DNA from: an uncultured bacterium
GTDB taxonomy: Bacteria; Planctomycetota; Phycisphaerae; Phycisphaerales; SM1A02
Length of the DNA stretch: 64,000 nt
Assembly (NCBI GenBank): GCA_903891095.1
Contig: CAITDI010000116.1
Span: 1-64,000 of the forward strand
Direction: 5' to 3'
Positions 10,301 through 17,195 of this stretch are shown here, piece by piece; within the stretch, counting starts at the first letter, position 1; every line of letters begins with the position of its first letter. Both the position numbers and the translations under genes were made by a program. Under the pieces are notes generated by a model, which ran no database searches, was not told where the DNA came from, and worked only from the letters and a program-made list of their open reading frames with translations.

Positions 10301-10690
10301 AACGGCATCCCGGACTCCTGCGAGACCGACTGCAACGGCAACGGGTTGCCCGACGACTACGAAGTCGCCAGCGGCCTCGCGCCCGATTGCAACGCGAACG
10401 GCATTCCTGATTCGTGCGACCTCGCAGCCGGCGCGCCCGATTGCAATGGCAACGGCATCATCGACTCCTGCGATGTTGCCAACGGCGAGGTCGACGACAA
10501 CGGCAACAACGTGCCCGACACGTGCGAGTTCTCGTCAGGCGATTTCGACCTCGACGGACAGATCGGCGCATCGGATCTCTCGATCCTTCTCTCGATCTGG
10601 GGTCTCTCCGACACGCCCATCGGCGACCTCGACGGCGACGGTCTCGTCGGCGCGTCGGACCTCGCAATCCTGCTAAGCCGCTGGAGTTGA
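4391..10690 (+). CDS. Giant secreted protein: duplicated right-handed beta-helix, EF-hand/TSP3-like repeats, dockerin-like C-terminus
   Basis: The 2099-residue product begins with a clear signal peptide (MRNSKWLVALAVAL...VFAAE). Two parallel beta-helix domains follow, at about residues 25-725 and 812-1270, both opened by a similar cap (VPEQYPTIQSAINA and VPFEYPSIVSAINA) and full of GGAIY/GGA turns and FTNN steps, as in pectate-lyase-like and polymorphic outer membrane proteins. Between and after them lie many 16-residue DCNGNGVPDSCDIA repeats with Asp/Asn-rich calcium-loop spacing. Five 33-residue CGCGVVDTDSDGDG repeats (thrombospondin type-3-like) sit near 1315-1495, and a beta-sandwich-like insert near 1625-1745. 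The C-terminus (about 2050-2099) has two dockerin-like calcium loops, FDLDGQIGASDL and DLDGDGLVGASDL. It is probably a calcium-stabilised surface or extracellular protein. GAGGAG lies nine nt before the ATG. Its ligand or substrate is unknown. Confidence 0.9.
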   Translation: MRNSKWLVALAVALSTASSVFAAEIVVPEQYPTIQSAINASVSGDVITVMPGTYNERLDIGPRSITLRGQLGAAATIIDPQGVDGVVIYSGHAAANGWTLDGFTIRNGLDSGVYITGVTATLKNCVFLNNQASRGGGAHVRDGANVSFQSCEFDQNKAVSGQGKGGALFVEGATVTMTSSILRENISEVGFAGGGAMAAVSAQISVSSSQFIANKARFVGGYCSGDVNVRGGAAALEGNSVVSMSDCQFQQNQAQCSVVDVCYYNGAGANAYGGALYSADSSTLTVVRCQFVGDNATALGQVPHCCSGTASRAYGGAIYSTGGPLLVSDCSFSAVASVAQTGYANGSRVSHGGAIYRAGVTTVISGTSFIGCTALGDSPDGRGGALYCSGPITLDQVSVQGCRSISGGAIFSPSAYSIAAQSLQVADCVAEGGSGGAIWLTGGTREFANCTFTNNTAQGAGDHRGGAIYAEGGAQVNFTDCGFTGNRALSSGDSADRWTWGGACAMFSVTPRYTRCSFTNNAAISGGNGGAWRRANGGATVEYDSDATFTDCTFSGNKAEVVGNGAHYAHGGTVFLWNSDTKFVRCDISNGQALPTSEDAKGGGVYMENVSRPGFSYCNIVDCAANEGAGLSIYNSEPYVVSTSFRRNTAAASGGGMFVDGASTPYVLECSYQQNQAPSGGAIKTTGNGTNVPFVVQTSFCGNTVDTISGLILGGEGNTTSATCAADCNGNGIQDADEIAANSALDINRNGVLDSCEADCNHNGKPDSYELARNEVSDCNGNGVPDSCDIASGVSADANADGVPDECHLESARLVPFEYPSIVSAINAANNGDTIFVAPGAYYEKFNLGGKQLTMKSVGGAAVTYIDGNGQNGTLLTIQGGQNASTVIDGFTFWYAQGGYAIYIQNASPTIKNCRLLFNQVADGAAFRIDAPSNAQIFDCLVESNLAYGTGGGLWTNTNPTFTRTTFRKNTANNAGGAVRLSGGTAKFDSCAFSENTAVGGGDHRGGAISASSTVNFSAVNCTFTSNIAVSNGDSAERYGRGGACAFNDCYTSGANPPKAFDHCTFTSNTARATGNGGGTRLGHGGAIFDYNSDLSYSFCTFTSNKAEVLGSGAMQMYGGAIYADYSNPQISDCAFQSNSGANAAVDGSFGGALFYDHASNGNITRCTFNSNTAYRGGAFYLLGNSQPNIRNCEFIANAASYRGGAIYANSSPGFFYQCAFRQNTSPADGGSAIFGEGATGPNVFGSSFCGNPGTDVVGTWTSNQNTTSEVCNDCNGNGVDDVQDISSGNAVDCNANGVPDSCELDSDGDGVINGCDACPNDPNKLSPGTCGCGVVDTDSDGDGTADCNDGCPSDPNKTSDGTCGCGVVDTDSDGDGTADCNDGCPNDPSKTSPGACGCGVADTDSDGDGTADCFDGCPNDPSKTSPGACGCGVVDTDSDGDGTPDCTDGCPSDPGKLEPGTCGCGVADTDSDGDGVPDCVDNCASAANADQSDCNGDGVGDACSEIVDCNGNGISDACEIAAGAPDVDGDGQLDACETDCNLNGLPDAYELANGMANDCNHNGIPDTCDVAAGTSTDSDGDGVLDECEADCNDNGIADLDEIAQGIAADCDGNGVIDACQDRSTFITANIAPWGGGAPLQASRTGLPIATSPVSFRVEVIGDLDASNEYVVLKVNGVAVALFFGSTGQHCAASSEVAEFTMTAAQWNTLVPSGQATISLEAPSPVSAGECSNSFARITVNYQNPTSDCDLDGLSGLCEIASGTQLDCDGDRVPDDCALAEGLVPDCNGNGVPDSCDIAAGDPDCDHDGVPDACAVAAGSVPDCNGNGVPDSCDLLAPGADCDGSGALDSCEIAAGSVPDCDANGVPDSCDLASGGSWDCNGNGVPDSCDIAAGWSNDVDQNGVPDECKSDCNANGLPDAYEIEHGLVPDCDGNWTPDSCDLANGAPDCNANGVPDSCDIATGASTDYNGNGIPDSCETDCNGNGLPDDYEVASGLAPDCNANGIPDSCDLAAGAPDCNGNGIIDSCDVANGEVDDNGNNVPDTCEFSSGDFDLDGQIGASDLSILLSIWGLSDTPIGDLDGDGLVGASDLAILLSRWS
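8340..8850 (+). repeat. Five tandem ~99-nt coding repeats (33-residue TSP3-like units)
   Basis: Within the giant secreted protein, units ending in TGCGGCTGCGG and encoding CGCGVVDTDSDGDGT recur every 99 nt. Two neighbouring units, near 8549 and 8648, are almost identical at DNA level, which points to recent duplication or gene conversion. The repeats stay in frame and carry no spacers, so this is not a CRISPR array. Confidence 0.85.
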
Positions 10691-10714
10691 GAGCGGATTC
10701 AAGTTTGCGTATCC

Positions 10715-10759
10715 CGCCCCCCGGATCCGTCGCCCGACGGTTCCGGGGGGCGTTTCTTT
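10715..10759 (+). terminator. Strong rho-independent terminator after the giant secreted protein
   Basis: CGCCCCCCGG (10715-10724) pairs with CCGGGGGGCG (10743-10752), and inside it CCGTCG (10727-10732) pairs with CGACGG (10735-10740). TTTCTTT follows directly. The stem is about 16 bp with one small internal mismatch. It isolates the 6.3-kb gene from thyX. Confidence 0.9.
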
Positions 10760-10808
10760 CCGCGCCAGCTCGAGCCGCCGCCGCACGCGGGCTTGCTACA
10801 TTTCAACG

Positions 10809-11714
10809 ATGTCCGACGCCACCGCCACCGCCCCCTCCGCGGCTCCCTTCCTCATCCAGAAGTCGCTTCCCGAGACGCCGCTCCGCGACGTCATGGCTGG
10901 CGCGAGCCGCTGGAACATCCCGATCCACGAGCACGGCTTCATCTCGCTCGTCGATGCGATGCCGCGCCTCGTTCCCGAGGGGCAGACCGCCGACAGCGCG
11001 ATCGTGCAGTCGGCGCGCGTGTCGTACGGGCAGGGCACCAAGATGGTCAGCGAGGACCGCGGGCTCGTGCGCTACCTCATGCGCCACCGCCACTCGACGC
11101 CGTTCGAGATGGTCGAGTTCAAGTTCCACATCGCGATGCCGATCTTCATCGCGCGCCAGTGGATCCGCCACCGCACCGCGAACGTGAACGAGTACAGCGC
11201 GCGCTACTCGATCATGCCCGACCGGTTCTACCGGCCGAGCATCGACAATGTCCGCAAGCAGTCGAAGTCGAACCGCCAGGGCGGCGAGGGACCGATCGAC
11301 GCGGGCACGGCCGAGGAGTTCCTGCAGCTCCTCGAGAACGCCGAGGCGAACTACCAGAAGTACCTCGAGCTCACCGAGAAGGGCGTCGCCCGCGAGATCG
11401 CGCGCGCCGTGCTGCCCGTGAGCGTGTACACCGAGTGGTACTGGAAGTGCGACCTGCACAACATCTTCCACTTCCTGTCGCTGCGCATGGATCCGCACGC
11501 GCAGATCGAGATCCAGGACTACGCCAAGGCGATGTACGAGCTGATCAAGCCGATCGTGCCAACCGCGTGCGAGGCGTTCGAGGACTACCGCCTCAACGCG
11601 ATGCACCTGACGGGCCTCGAGATCGACGCGATCCGCAGCGGGAAGCCGCTCGCGACGGAGAACAAGCGCGAGACCGCGGAGTGGGAAGCGAAGAAGGCGC
11701 GGCTCGGGATCTGA
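10809..11714 (+). CDS. thyX: FAD-dependent thymidylate synthase
   Basis: ThyX makes dTMP from dUMP using methylene-tetrahydrofolate, FAD and NADPH, in place of ThyA. The 301-residue protein carries the ThyX signature RHRxxSxNExSxR in the variant RHRTANVNEYSAR (residues 120-132), preceded by LMRHRHSTPFEMVEF, a conserved flavin/dUMP-site region. The C-terminal part has RMDPHAQIEIQDYA and a helical end. Start is the ATG at 10809; the first ~20 residues are Ala/Thr-rich and variable. It sits alone between the terminator of the upstream gene and a convergent minus unit. ThyX is common where a ThyA/DHFR pair is absent, though that cannot be checked here. Confidence 0.96.
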   Translation: MSDATATAPSAAPFLIQKSLPETPLRDVMAGASRWNIPIHEHGFISLVDAMPRLVPEGQTADSAIVQSARVSYGQGTKMVSEDRGLVRYLMRHRHSTPFEMVEFKFHIAMPIFIARQWIRHRTANVNEYSARYSIMPDRFYRPSIDNVRKQSKSNRQGGEGPIDAGTAEEFLQLLENAEANYQKYLELTEKGVAREIARAVLPVSVYTEWYWKCDLHNIFHFLSLRMDPHAQIEIQDYAKAMYELIKPIVPTACEAFEDYRLNAMHLTGLEIDAIRSGKPLATENKRETAEWEAKKARLGI

Positions 11715-11752
11715 GGTTTCGGGCTCTGAGGCCTCGCGCCTCGGCGCCCTGA

Positions 11753-12478
11753 TCAGCGCCCAACCAACTCGCCCAGCGACCCCACCGTCGCCGACGCATC
11801 GCTCGACGCCGCCGCACCCGCGACGCTGAGTGCGATGCCACGCGCGCCCGCGTTGCGCGCGGCGACCGCGCCGGCGGGGCTGTCGTCGACCAGCGCCATC
11901 AGCGCGGCATCGTTGATTCCAAGCACGCGCAGCGCCTCGAACACGCCCCACGGCGCGGGCGCGGGTTCGCACGCTTCATCCGCGGTGACGATCGCGTCGA
12001 GCGGCACATCGGCGGCGGCGAGCGCGTCGAGCTGCGGCCCGAGCAGGCGCCGCGGCGTGCAGCAGATCACCGCCGTGCGCATGCCGCGTGCGTGGAGGGC
12101 ACGGATCGCGTCACAGGCCTCCTGATTTGGCGCAGGCGCGGACGCCGCCGCCGCCAGCAGCCGCGGCTCGTGATCGCGCGCCATCGTGTCGAGGTCTTCC
12201 TCGCGCACCCAGTGGTTGTGGCGCGCGCGGAACGCCTCGGCCACATGCGGAATCGAGAACAGCCGCACGATCTGCGGCCTTCCCGTCGGGCCGCGCGTCG
12301 CGACGAGGTCGGCGTCGGCGAGCGGCACGCCCCATTTGGCAAAAGTCTCGCGCATCGCCGCGTGGATCGCCACGCGGTCGCGGTCGAACAGCACGCCGTG
12401 CCACGAGAAAGCCACCGCTTGCGCGTCCTTCAGGATCTCGCCTGCGGGAGCGTTGCTGTTGCGCGTCTGGTGCGGCAT
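11753..12478 (-). CDS. Phosphonoacetaldehyde hydrolase-like HAD protein, probably catalytically inactive
   Basis: The 241-residue product has the outline of a PhnX-type HAD phosphatase: a motif-I region AVAFSWHGVLFD (21-32), a cap helix region with TRGPTGRPQ (61-69), motif II AVICCTPRR, the EPAPAPWGVFEALRVLGI segment and motif IV ALVDDSPAGAVAARNAGA. The motif-I nucleophilic Asp is Ser25, and the cap Lys that forms the Schiff base in true phosphonatases appears as Gln69. The aspartates of motif IV remain. Phosphonatase activity is therefore unlikely; a binding role or changed chemistry is possible. The ATG at 12478 lies one nt after the stop of the lipoprotein gene, so the two form a coupled unit. 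No phosphonate gene (phnW, phnA) is nearby. Confidence 0.8.
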   Translation of the reverse strand: MPHQTRNSNAPAGEILKDAQAVAFSWHGVLFDRDRVAIHAAMRETFAKWGVPLADADLVATRGPTGRPQIVRLFSIPHVAEAFRARHNHWVREEDLDTMARDHEPRLLAAAASAPAPNQEACDAIRALHARGMRTAVICCTPRRLLGPQLDALAAADVPLDAIVTADEACEPAPAPWGVFEALRVLGINDAALMALVDDSPAGAVAARNAGARGIALSVAGAAASSDASATVGSLGELVGR

Positions 12479-12479
12479 G

Positions 12480-12956
12480 TCAGTTGTCCTTCTTGAGCTG
12501 CGCCTGGTCGAGCTCGCGCTCGGTCGGGATCGCGACCAGACCGACAAGCGGCTCGGTCGGCGACGTCTGGACCTGCACAAGGCGGATCGGCGTCGGCGGG
12601 TAGTAGCGGAACAGGCCGCCCGGGAAGGGCCCCTCGCCGCGCAAATCCCAGAACTCGCCAAGCGAAATGCGCTTGGTCTCGCCCGAGTTGAGCTGGTCGA
12701 GATGCAGCATATAGCGCTGGTTGAGCCACAGGTCGAAGTTCGCCCAGCTCTCGGTGGTCGCGTTCACGAGCAGCATCGCGTCGCCGTCGTTGAACACCTG
12801 CACCTGCACGATGCGAGCCTGCGGCAGCTCGAACGGATACGCGCGCGTCGCCTTGGTCGGATCGCGGCGCACGGTCTCGCAGCCGATCGAAGCCCCGGCC
12901 GAAACGACGGCGAGCAGGACAGCGGTGGCGGGGATGGCGGCTGCGGTCAGGCGCAT
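12480..12956 (-). CDS. Hypothetical lipoprotein
   Basis: This is a 158-residue protein with a lipoprotein-type signal: charged start, hydrophobic run AIPATAVLLAVVSAGA and a lipobox-like ASIGC, with Cys26 the likely lipidated residue. The mature part is beta-rich (RIVQVQVFNDGDAMLLVNATTE, then PIRLVQVQTSPTEPLVGLVAI) and resembles small periplasmic beta-sandwich lipoproteins, but I cannot assign a family. It is the first gene of a two-gene unit with the phosphonatase-like HAD protein (gap 1 nt). That pairing gives no obvious function. Confidence 0.75.
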   Translation of the reverse strand: MRLTAAAIPATAVLLAVVSAGASIGCETVRRDPTKATRAYPFELPQARIVQVQVFNDGDAMLLVNATTESWANFDLWLNQRYMLHLDQLNSGETKRISLGEFWDLRGEGPFPGGLFRYYPPTPIRLVQVQTSPTEPLVGLVAIPTERELDQAQLKKDN

Positions 12957-13039
12957 GGAGTGATCCTAGCAGAAGCCCTGTCAATCAAAGCCCTGTTGAG
13001 GCCCCGTCGAGGTCTCGGCGAGGTCTCGGCGAGGTCCCG

Positions 13040-14446
13040 TCAAAGCCCCGCGGCCTTCGCCGCCTTGGCGACGAGTTCCTCGGCGCGGGCCTTGGTCGGC
13101 GCCTCGGCAATGATGCGCGCGATCGGTTCCGTGTTCGACGAGCGGACATGCACCCAGCCGTCGGCAAAGTCGATGCGGACGCCGTCGATGTCGCTCACGC
13201 GCTCGCTCGCAAACGCCGCCTTGAGCTTGGCCAGCGCGGGCGCGACCGCAGCGAGGCCGCCGATCGACGCGAGATCGAGCTTGGTCTTGACGATCGCGTA
13301 GCGGGGGAGGCCGTCGACGATCTTCGACAGCGGCTCGCCGCGCGAGGCGATGAGGTCGAGCACCAGCGCCATCGCGGAGAGCGAATCGCGCACCCAGCAG
13401 ACCTCGGGCACGATCACGCCGCCGTTGCCTTCGCCGCCGAGGAGGCCCTTCGCAGGCTTGAGCGCGCTCACGACGTTCGCCTCGCCGACCGCGGTGCGGT
13501 GCACGACGGCTCCGGGGAACTTGGCCGCGACGTCGTCGATCATGCGCGAGGTCGACAGGTTCGCCGCGAGCGCGAACGGCCCGCGCAGTTCGAGCATGCG
13601 CTGCGCCGCGAGGACGAGCGTGTACTCCTCGCCGATGTAGCGGCCGTTCTCGTCGACGATCGCCAGGCGGTCGGCGTCGGGATCCTGCGCGAAACCGCAG
13701 GCGGCGCCGGCGGTCGCGCGCACCTTCGCCGCGAGTTCGCCGAGGTTTTCCGCGGTCGGCTCGGGCGTGTGGCCGAAGATGCCCGTCATTTCGCCGTAGA
13801 TGTGCGTCACGCCGCAGCCGAGCGCGTCGAGCATCATGCGGCCGCCTTCGCAGCCCGAGGCGTTGACGCTGTCGAGGACGACATGCAGCTTGCGCGCGCG
13901 CACGCGGTCGGCCACGCCGGTCATGACCTCGAGCACGCGGTCGACATGGCGCTTGGCCGCCGTCGTGTCGGTCGTGATCGAACCGATGTCGAGCGGCTTG
14001 GCAAACGAGATGTTCGCCGCCTTGAAGCGCGCGATGATCGCTTCCGCGACCGGCTTCGGCGGCGCGAGTCCGTCGCCGTCGAGGCACTTGAGTCCGTTCC
14101 ACTCGATCGGGTTGTGGCTGGCGGTCACGGCCATGCCGCCGTCGGCGCCGAGCGCACGGATCATCAGTCCGACCGTCGGCGTCATCGCCACGCCGATGTC
14201 GACCACGTCGCAGCCGACCGACGCGAGCGCGCCCTGCACGGCGCGCGCCAGCGATTCGCCGCCAAAGCGGCCGTCGCGCGCGACGACAAGCTTGGGGCGG
14301 CGTCCCTGGACCAGCGTGCGAATGTGCGAGCCAAACGCCCCCGCGAAGGTCGCGGCGACGACGGGGGTCATCGTGATTCCCACGATTCCACGGGCGCCGG
14401 AGACGGAGAGCATGAGGGGAGCGTTGTCGGTAGCGGGGGCAGACAT
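13040..14446 (-). CDS. Phosphohexomutase (phosphoglucosamine/phosphomannomutase family)
   Basis: An alpha-D-phosphohexomutase of 468 residues that moves a phosphate between C6 and C1 of a hexose or hexosamine, feeding cell-envelope sugar precursors. Visible elements are the catalytic phosphoserine loop TASHNP (Ser110), the magnesium loop DPDADR (255-260), the sugar-binding GEGNGG loop and the phosphate-binding RSSNTEP near the C-terminus. The N-terminal SGARGIVG matches GlmM and archaeal-type mutases. Which sugar it prefers cannot be settled by eye; GlmM-like phosphoglucosamine mutase is most likely. I use the ATG at 14446 rather than an upstream start at 14506, because the earlier start would run through the inverted repeat shared with queD. 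Confidence 0.93.
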   Translation of the reverse strand: MSAPATDNAPLMLSVSGARGIVGITMTPVVAATFAGAFGSHIRTLVQGRRPKLVVARDGRFGGESLARAVQGALASVGCDVVDIGVAMTPTVGLMIRALGADGGMAVTASHNPIEWNGLKCLDGDGLAPPKPVAEAIIARFKAANISFAKPLDIGSITTDTTAAKRHVDRVLEVMTGVADRVRARKLHVVLDSVNASGCEGGRMMLDALGCGVTHIYGEMTGIFGHTPEPTAENLGELAAKVRATAGAACGFAQDPDADRLAIVDENGRYIGEEYTLVLAAQRMLELRGPFALAANLSTSRMIDDVAAKFPGAVVHRTAVGEANVVSALKPAKGLLGGEGNGGVIVPEVCWVRDSLSAMALVLDLIASRGEPLSKIVDGLPRYAIVKTKLDLASIGGLAAVAPALAKLKAAFASERVSDIDGVRIDFADGWVHVRSSNTEPIARIIAEAPTKARAEELVAKAAKAAGL

Positions 14447-14453
14447 GAGGGGC

Positions 14454-14510
14454 GCGAGTGTACGGCGGGAAACGAACGCTGAGAACGCGGGTTTTCCGCG
14501 ATACACTCGC
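14454..14510. repeat. Long inverted repeat between divergent phosphohexomutase and queD genes
   Basis: The arm GCGAGTGTA-cg-GCGGGAAAC (14454-14473) is complementary to GTTTTCCGC-ga-TACACTCGC (14491-14510). The two nine-base blocks pair, one with a single G-U, and are separated on both sides by a symmetric two-base mismatch. The loop is 17 nt. It fills most of the 86-nt gap between two divergent start codons. It could be an operator, a divergent promoter (TACACT occurs in each arm) or a structured leader. No riboswitch consensus was recognised. Confidence 0.75.
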
Positions 14511-14532
14511 CCGACCCGCTGAACCTGAATCC

Positions 14533-14988
14533 ATGGCCGCGCACTCCGTCAACCTCGCTGCTTCCGCCGCTCATTCCGCCGCTCCTTACTCTTTGGAGGT
14601 CGAGTGCGAGTTCGCCGCCGCGCACGCGATCGTCCTGATGGGCGAGCGCGAGCGCCTGCACGGGCACAACTGGCGCGTCGTCGTCTCCGTCGCGGGCGAC
14701 CGGCTCGATGGCGAGGAGCTCCTCTGCGACTTTCACGCCGTCGAGCGCATGCTCGCCGCGATCGTCGCGCCGTTCCGCGACGGCAACCTCAACGACACGC
14801 CGCCGTTCGATCGCATCAATCCGACCGCAGAGGCCGTCGCGCGCCACGTCGCGCGCGAACTTTCCGCAGCGCTTCGCCGCGGGCTGCCGCCGACCCAGAC
14901 CGTCCACCTCGAATGGGTCCGCGTGACCGAGGCCCCGCGGTGCACCGCGGTCGTCCGGCTCTCGCGCGACGCACAGAACACACCATGA
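14533..14988 (+). CDS. queD: 6-pyruvoyl-tetrahydropterin synthase / QueD family protein
   Basis: The 151-residue protein belongs to the PTPS/QueD family, which converts dihydroneopterin triphosphate either to 6-carboxy-tetrahydropterin (queuosine/7-deazaguanine pathway) or to 6-pyruvoyl-tetrahydropterin. The zinc ligands are visible: His in FAAAHAI and the pair in LHGHNW. LNDTPPFDRINPTAEAVARH and the late Glu in HLEWVRVTEAP match the family. The first ~17 residues are a variable extension. The usual catalytic Cys between the two zinc motifs is not obvious, so the exact reaction is uncertain. Its stop overlaps the ppk1 start (ATGA), so the two are translationally coupled. Confidence 0.82.
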   Translation: MAAHSVNLAASAAHSAAPYSLEVECEFAAAHAIVLMGERERLHGHNWRVVVSVAGDRLDGEELLCDFHAVERMLAAIVAPFRDGNLNDTPPFDRINPTAEAVARHVARELSAALRRGLPPTQTVHLEWVRVTEAPRCTAVVRLSRDAQNTP

Positions 14989-17165
14989 GCGAGCTCACCA
15001 AGCCGATGAACCCGAAGCGCCCACTCTCGCCGAACGAGATCACTCCGATCGGTCCCGATGATCCGGCGCGCTTCCTCAACCGCGACATCCAGTGGCTCGA
15101 GTTCAACCGCCGCGTGCTCGCGCAGGCGCTCGATCCGCGCAACCCGCTGCTCGAGCGCGTGCGCTTCCTCGCGATCTTCGGCTCGAACCTCGACGAGTTC
15201 TTCATGAAGCGCGTCGGCGGCCTGCGCCGGCAGATCGACGCGGGCGTCGGCAGCCCTCCGTGGGAGCCGCTCTCGCCCAAGGAACAGATGGCGCTCATCC
15301 GCGAGCGCGTGCTCGAGCAGACCACGCTCGCGACGCGCACGTTCCGCGACATGCTCGTCCCGCAGCTCAAGCGCGAGTCGATCGAGCTCATGCGCTGGAC
15401 CGAGCTCACCGACGCCGAGCGCGCCGAGGGCGAGCACTGGTATCGCCGCAACATCTTCCCGATCCTCACGCCGCTCGCGGTCGATCCCGGGCATCGCTTC
15501 CCGTTCATCTCGAACATGTCGATCTCGCTCGGCGTGCTGCTGCGCCGTCCGGGCGAGAGCGAGGCGCTGTTCGCGCGCGTCAAGGTGCCTGAGATCGGCG
15601 GCAAGCTGTTCCGCTTCGGCACGTCGCGGCGCTTCGTGCCGCTGCAGGACATCATCGCCAACAACCTCGACGACCTGTTCCCGGGGATGGAGATCCTCGA
15701 GGTGCTTCCGTTCCGCGTGACGCGCAACGCCGAGACCGAGCGCGACAACGAGGACGCCGAGGACCTGCTCGAGCAGATCCAGCAGCAGCTGCGCGAGCGG
15801 CGCTTCGCGCGCGTGGTGCGGCTCGAGGTCGGCGCGCGGCCCAACGAGCGGATCATGCGATTCCTCGAGGACGAACTCCAGCTCGGCGACGACGATCTGT
15901 ACGAGACCGACGGCATGCTCGACTGGAGCACGGTCAACGAGCTCGCCGACATCGACGTGCCCGAACTGCGCTGGCCCAAGTGGACGCCCGTCGCGCCCGC
16001 GGGCCTCGAGGACGACGACTCCGACATCTTCGCGCTCATCCGCGAGGGCGATGTCCTCGTGCACCATCCGTACGAGAGCTTCGACCACTCGGTCGAGCGC
16101 TTCATCGAGGCCGCGGCGGCGGACCCCAAGGTGCTCGCGATCAAGCAGGCGCTCTACCGCACCAGCGGCGACTCGCCGTTCATCCCGTCGCTCATCCGCG
16201 CCGCCGAAAGCGGCAAGCAGGTCGCGGTGCTCGTCGAGCTGCGCGCGCGCTTTGACGAGGCGCGCAACATCCTCTGGGCGCGCAAGCTCGAGGACGCGGG
16301 CGTCCATGTCGCCTACGGCGTCGTGGGCTACAAGACGCACACCAAGGTCGCGCTCGTGGTCCGCCAGGAGCAGGGCGGCATCCGCTCGTACGCGCACATC
16401 GGCACGGGCAACTACAACTCCAAGACCGCGCGGCTCTACGAGGACATCGGCCTCCTCACCTGCGATCCCGCGATCACCGAGGACCTGATCGGCCTCTTCA
16501 ACTACATGACCGGCCGCAGCCGCCAGACCGAGTACCAGAAGCTGCTCGTCGCGCCCGTCGCGATGAAGCGCCGCTTCATCGAGCTCATCGAGCGCGAGGC
16601 CGACATCGCCCGCGCGGGCGGCAAGGGCCGCATCATCGTCAAGATGAACCAGCTCGAGGACCGCAGCGTGACCGACGCGCTCTACCACGCGTCGATCGCG
16701 GGCGTGCAGATCGACCTGATCGTGCGCGGCTTCTGCTGCATCCGCCCGGGCGTGAAGGGCCTCAGCGAGAACATCCGCGTGAGCTCGACGATCGGCCGCT
16801 TCCTCGAGCACAGCCGCATCTTCTGGTTCGGCAACGGCAAGGCCGATCCGCTCGACGGCGACTTCTACCTCGGCAGCGCCGACTGGATGTACCGCAACCT
16901 CAACACGCGCGTCGAGTGCGCCGCGCCCATCGAGGGGCGTCGCCATCGCGAGCGTCTGTGGGAAGTGCTGCAGTTCCACCTGACCGACCGCCGCCAGCGC
17001 TGGACGATGAAGGCCGACGGCAGCTACGCGCTGACCGATGCGCCCGAGGTGTCGATGCAGGCGGATGCCGAGCGCAATCCCGAGTTCCTCGGGACGCACC
17101 AGCGGCTCATGCGCCTCACGCACGAGCTCCACGCGCGTGCGCGCGCGGCGCGGTTGCAGGGCTGA
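14985..17165 (+). CDS. ppk1: Polyphosphate kinase 1
   Basis: PPK1 reversibly builds inorganic polyphosphate from ATP at the membrane. The 726-residue length is normal. The N-terminal domain begins FLNRDIQWLEFNRRVLAQA with the family's ERVRFLAIFGSNLDEFFMKR. The catalytic core has HHPYESFDHSVE, KQALYRTS, KTHTKVALVVR and the autophosphorylated His in YAHIGTGNYNSKTARLYED. The second catalytic His region is represented by FLEHSRIFWFGNG, followed by DWMYRNLNTRVE. The start ATG overlaps the queD stop codon by four nt, an unusual partner. No exopolyphosphatase gene (ppx) follows; the next gene is convergent. Confidence 0.97.
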   Translation: MSELTKPMNPKRPLSPNEITPIGPDDPARFLNRDIQWLEFNRRVLAQALDPRNPLLERVRFLAIFGSNLDEFFMKRVGGLRRQIDAGVGSPPWEPLSPKEQMALIRERVLEQTTLATRTFRDMLVPQLKRESIELMRWTELTDAERAEGEHWYRRNIFPILTPLAVDPGHRFPFISNMSISLGVLLRRPGESEALFARVKVPEIGGKLFRFGTSRRFVPLQDIIANNLDDLFPGMEILEVLPFRVTRNAETERDNEDAEDLLEQIQQQLRERRFARVVRLEVGARPNERIMRFLEDELQLGDDDLYETDGMLDWSTVNELADIDVPELRWPKWTPVAPAGLEDDDSDIFALIREGDVLVHHPYESFDHSVERFIEAAAADPKVLAIKQALYRTSGDSPFIPSLIRAAESGKQVAVLVELRARFDEARNILWARKLEDAGVHVAYGVVGYKTHTKVALVVRQEQGGIRSYAHIGTGNYNSKTARLYEDIGLLTCDPAITEDLIGLFNYMTGRSRQTEYQKLLVAPVAMKRRFIELIEREADIARAGGKGRIIVKMNQLEDRSVTDALYHASIAGVQIDLIVRGFCCIRPGVKGLSENIRVSSTIGRFLEHSRIFWFGNGKADPLDGDFYLGSADWMYRNLNTRVECAAPIEGRRHRERLWEVLQFHLTDRRQRWTMKADGSYALTDAPEVSMQADAERNPEFLGTHQRLMRLTHELHARARAARLQG

Positions 17166-17195
17166 CCTGGCGACGCGGCGGTGACGCGGCTGCGA

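Noticed and set aside
14733-17132. 799-residue minus frame opposite ppk1
   Set aside because: High-GC antisense shadow of a well-conserved gene.
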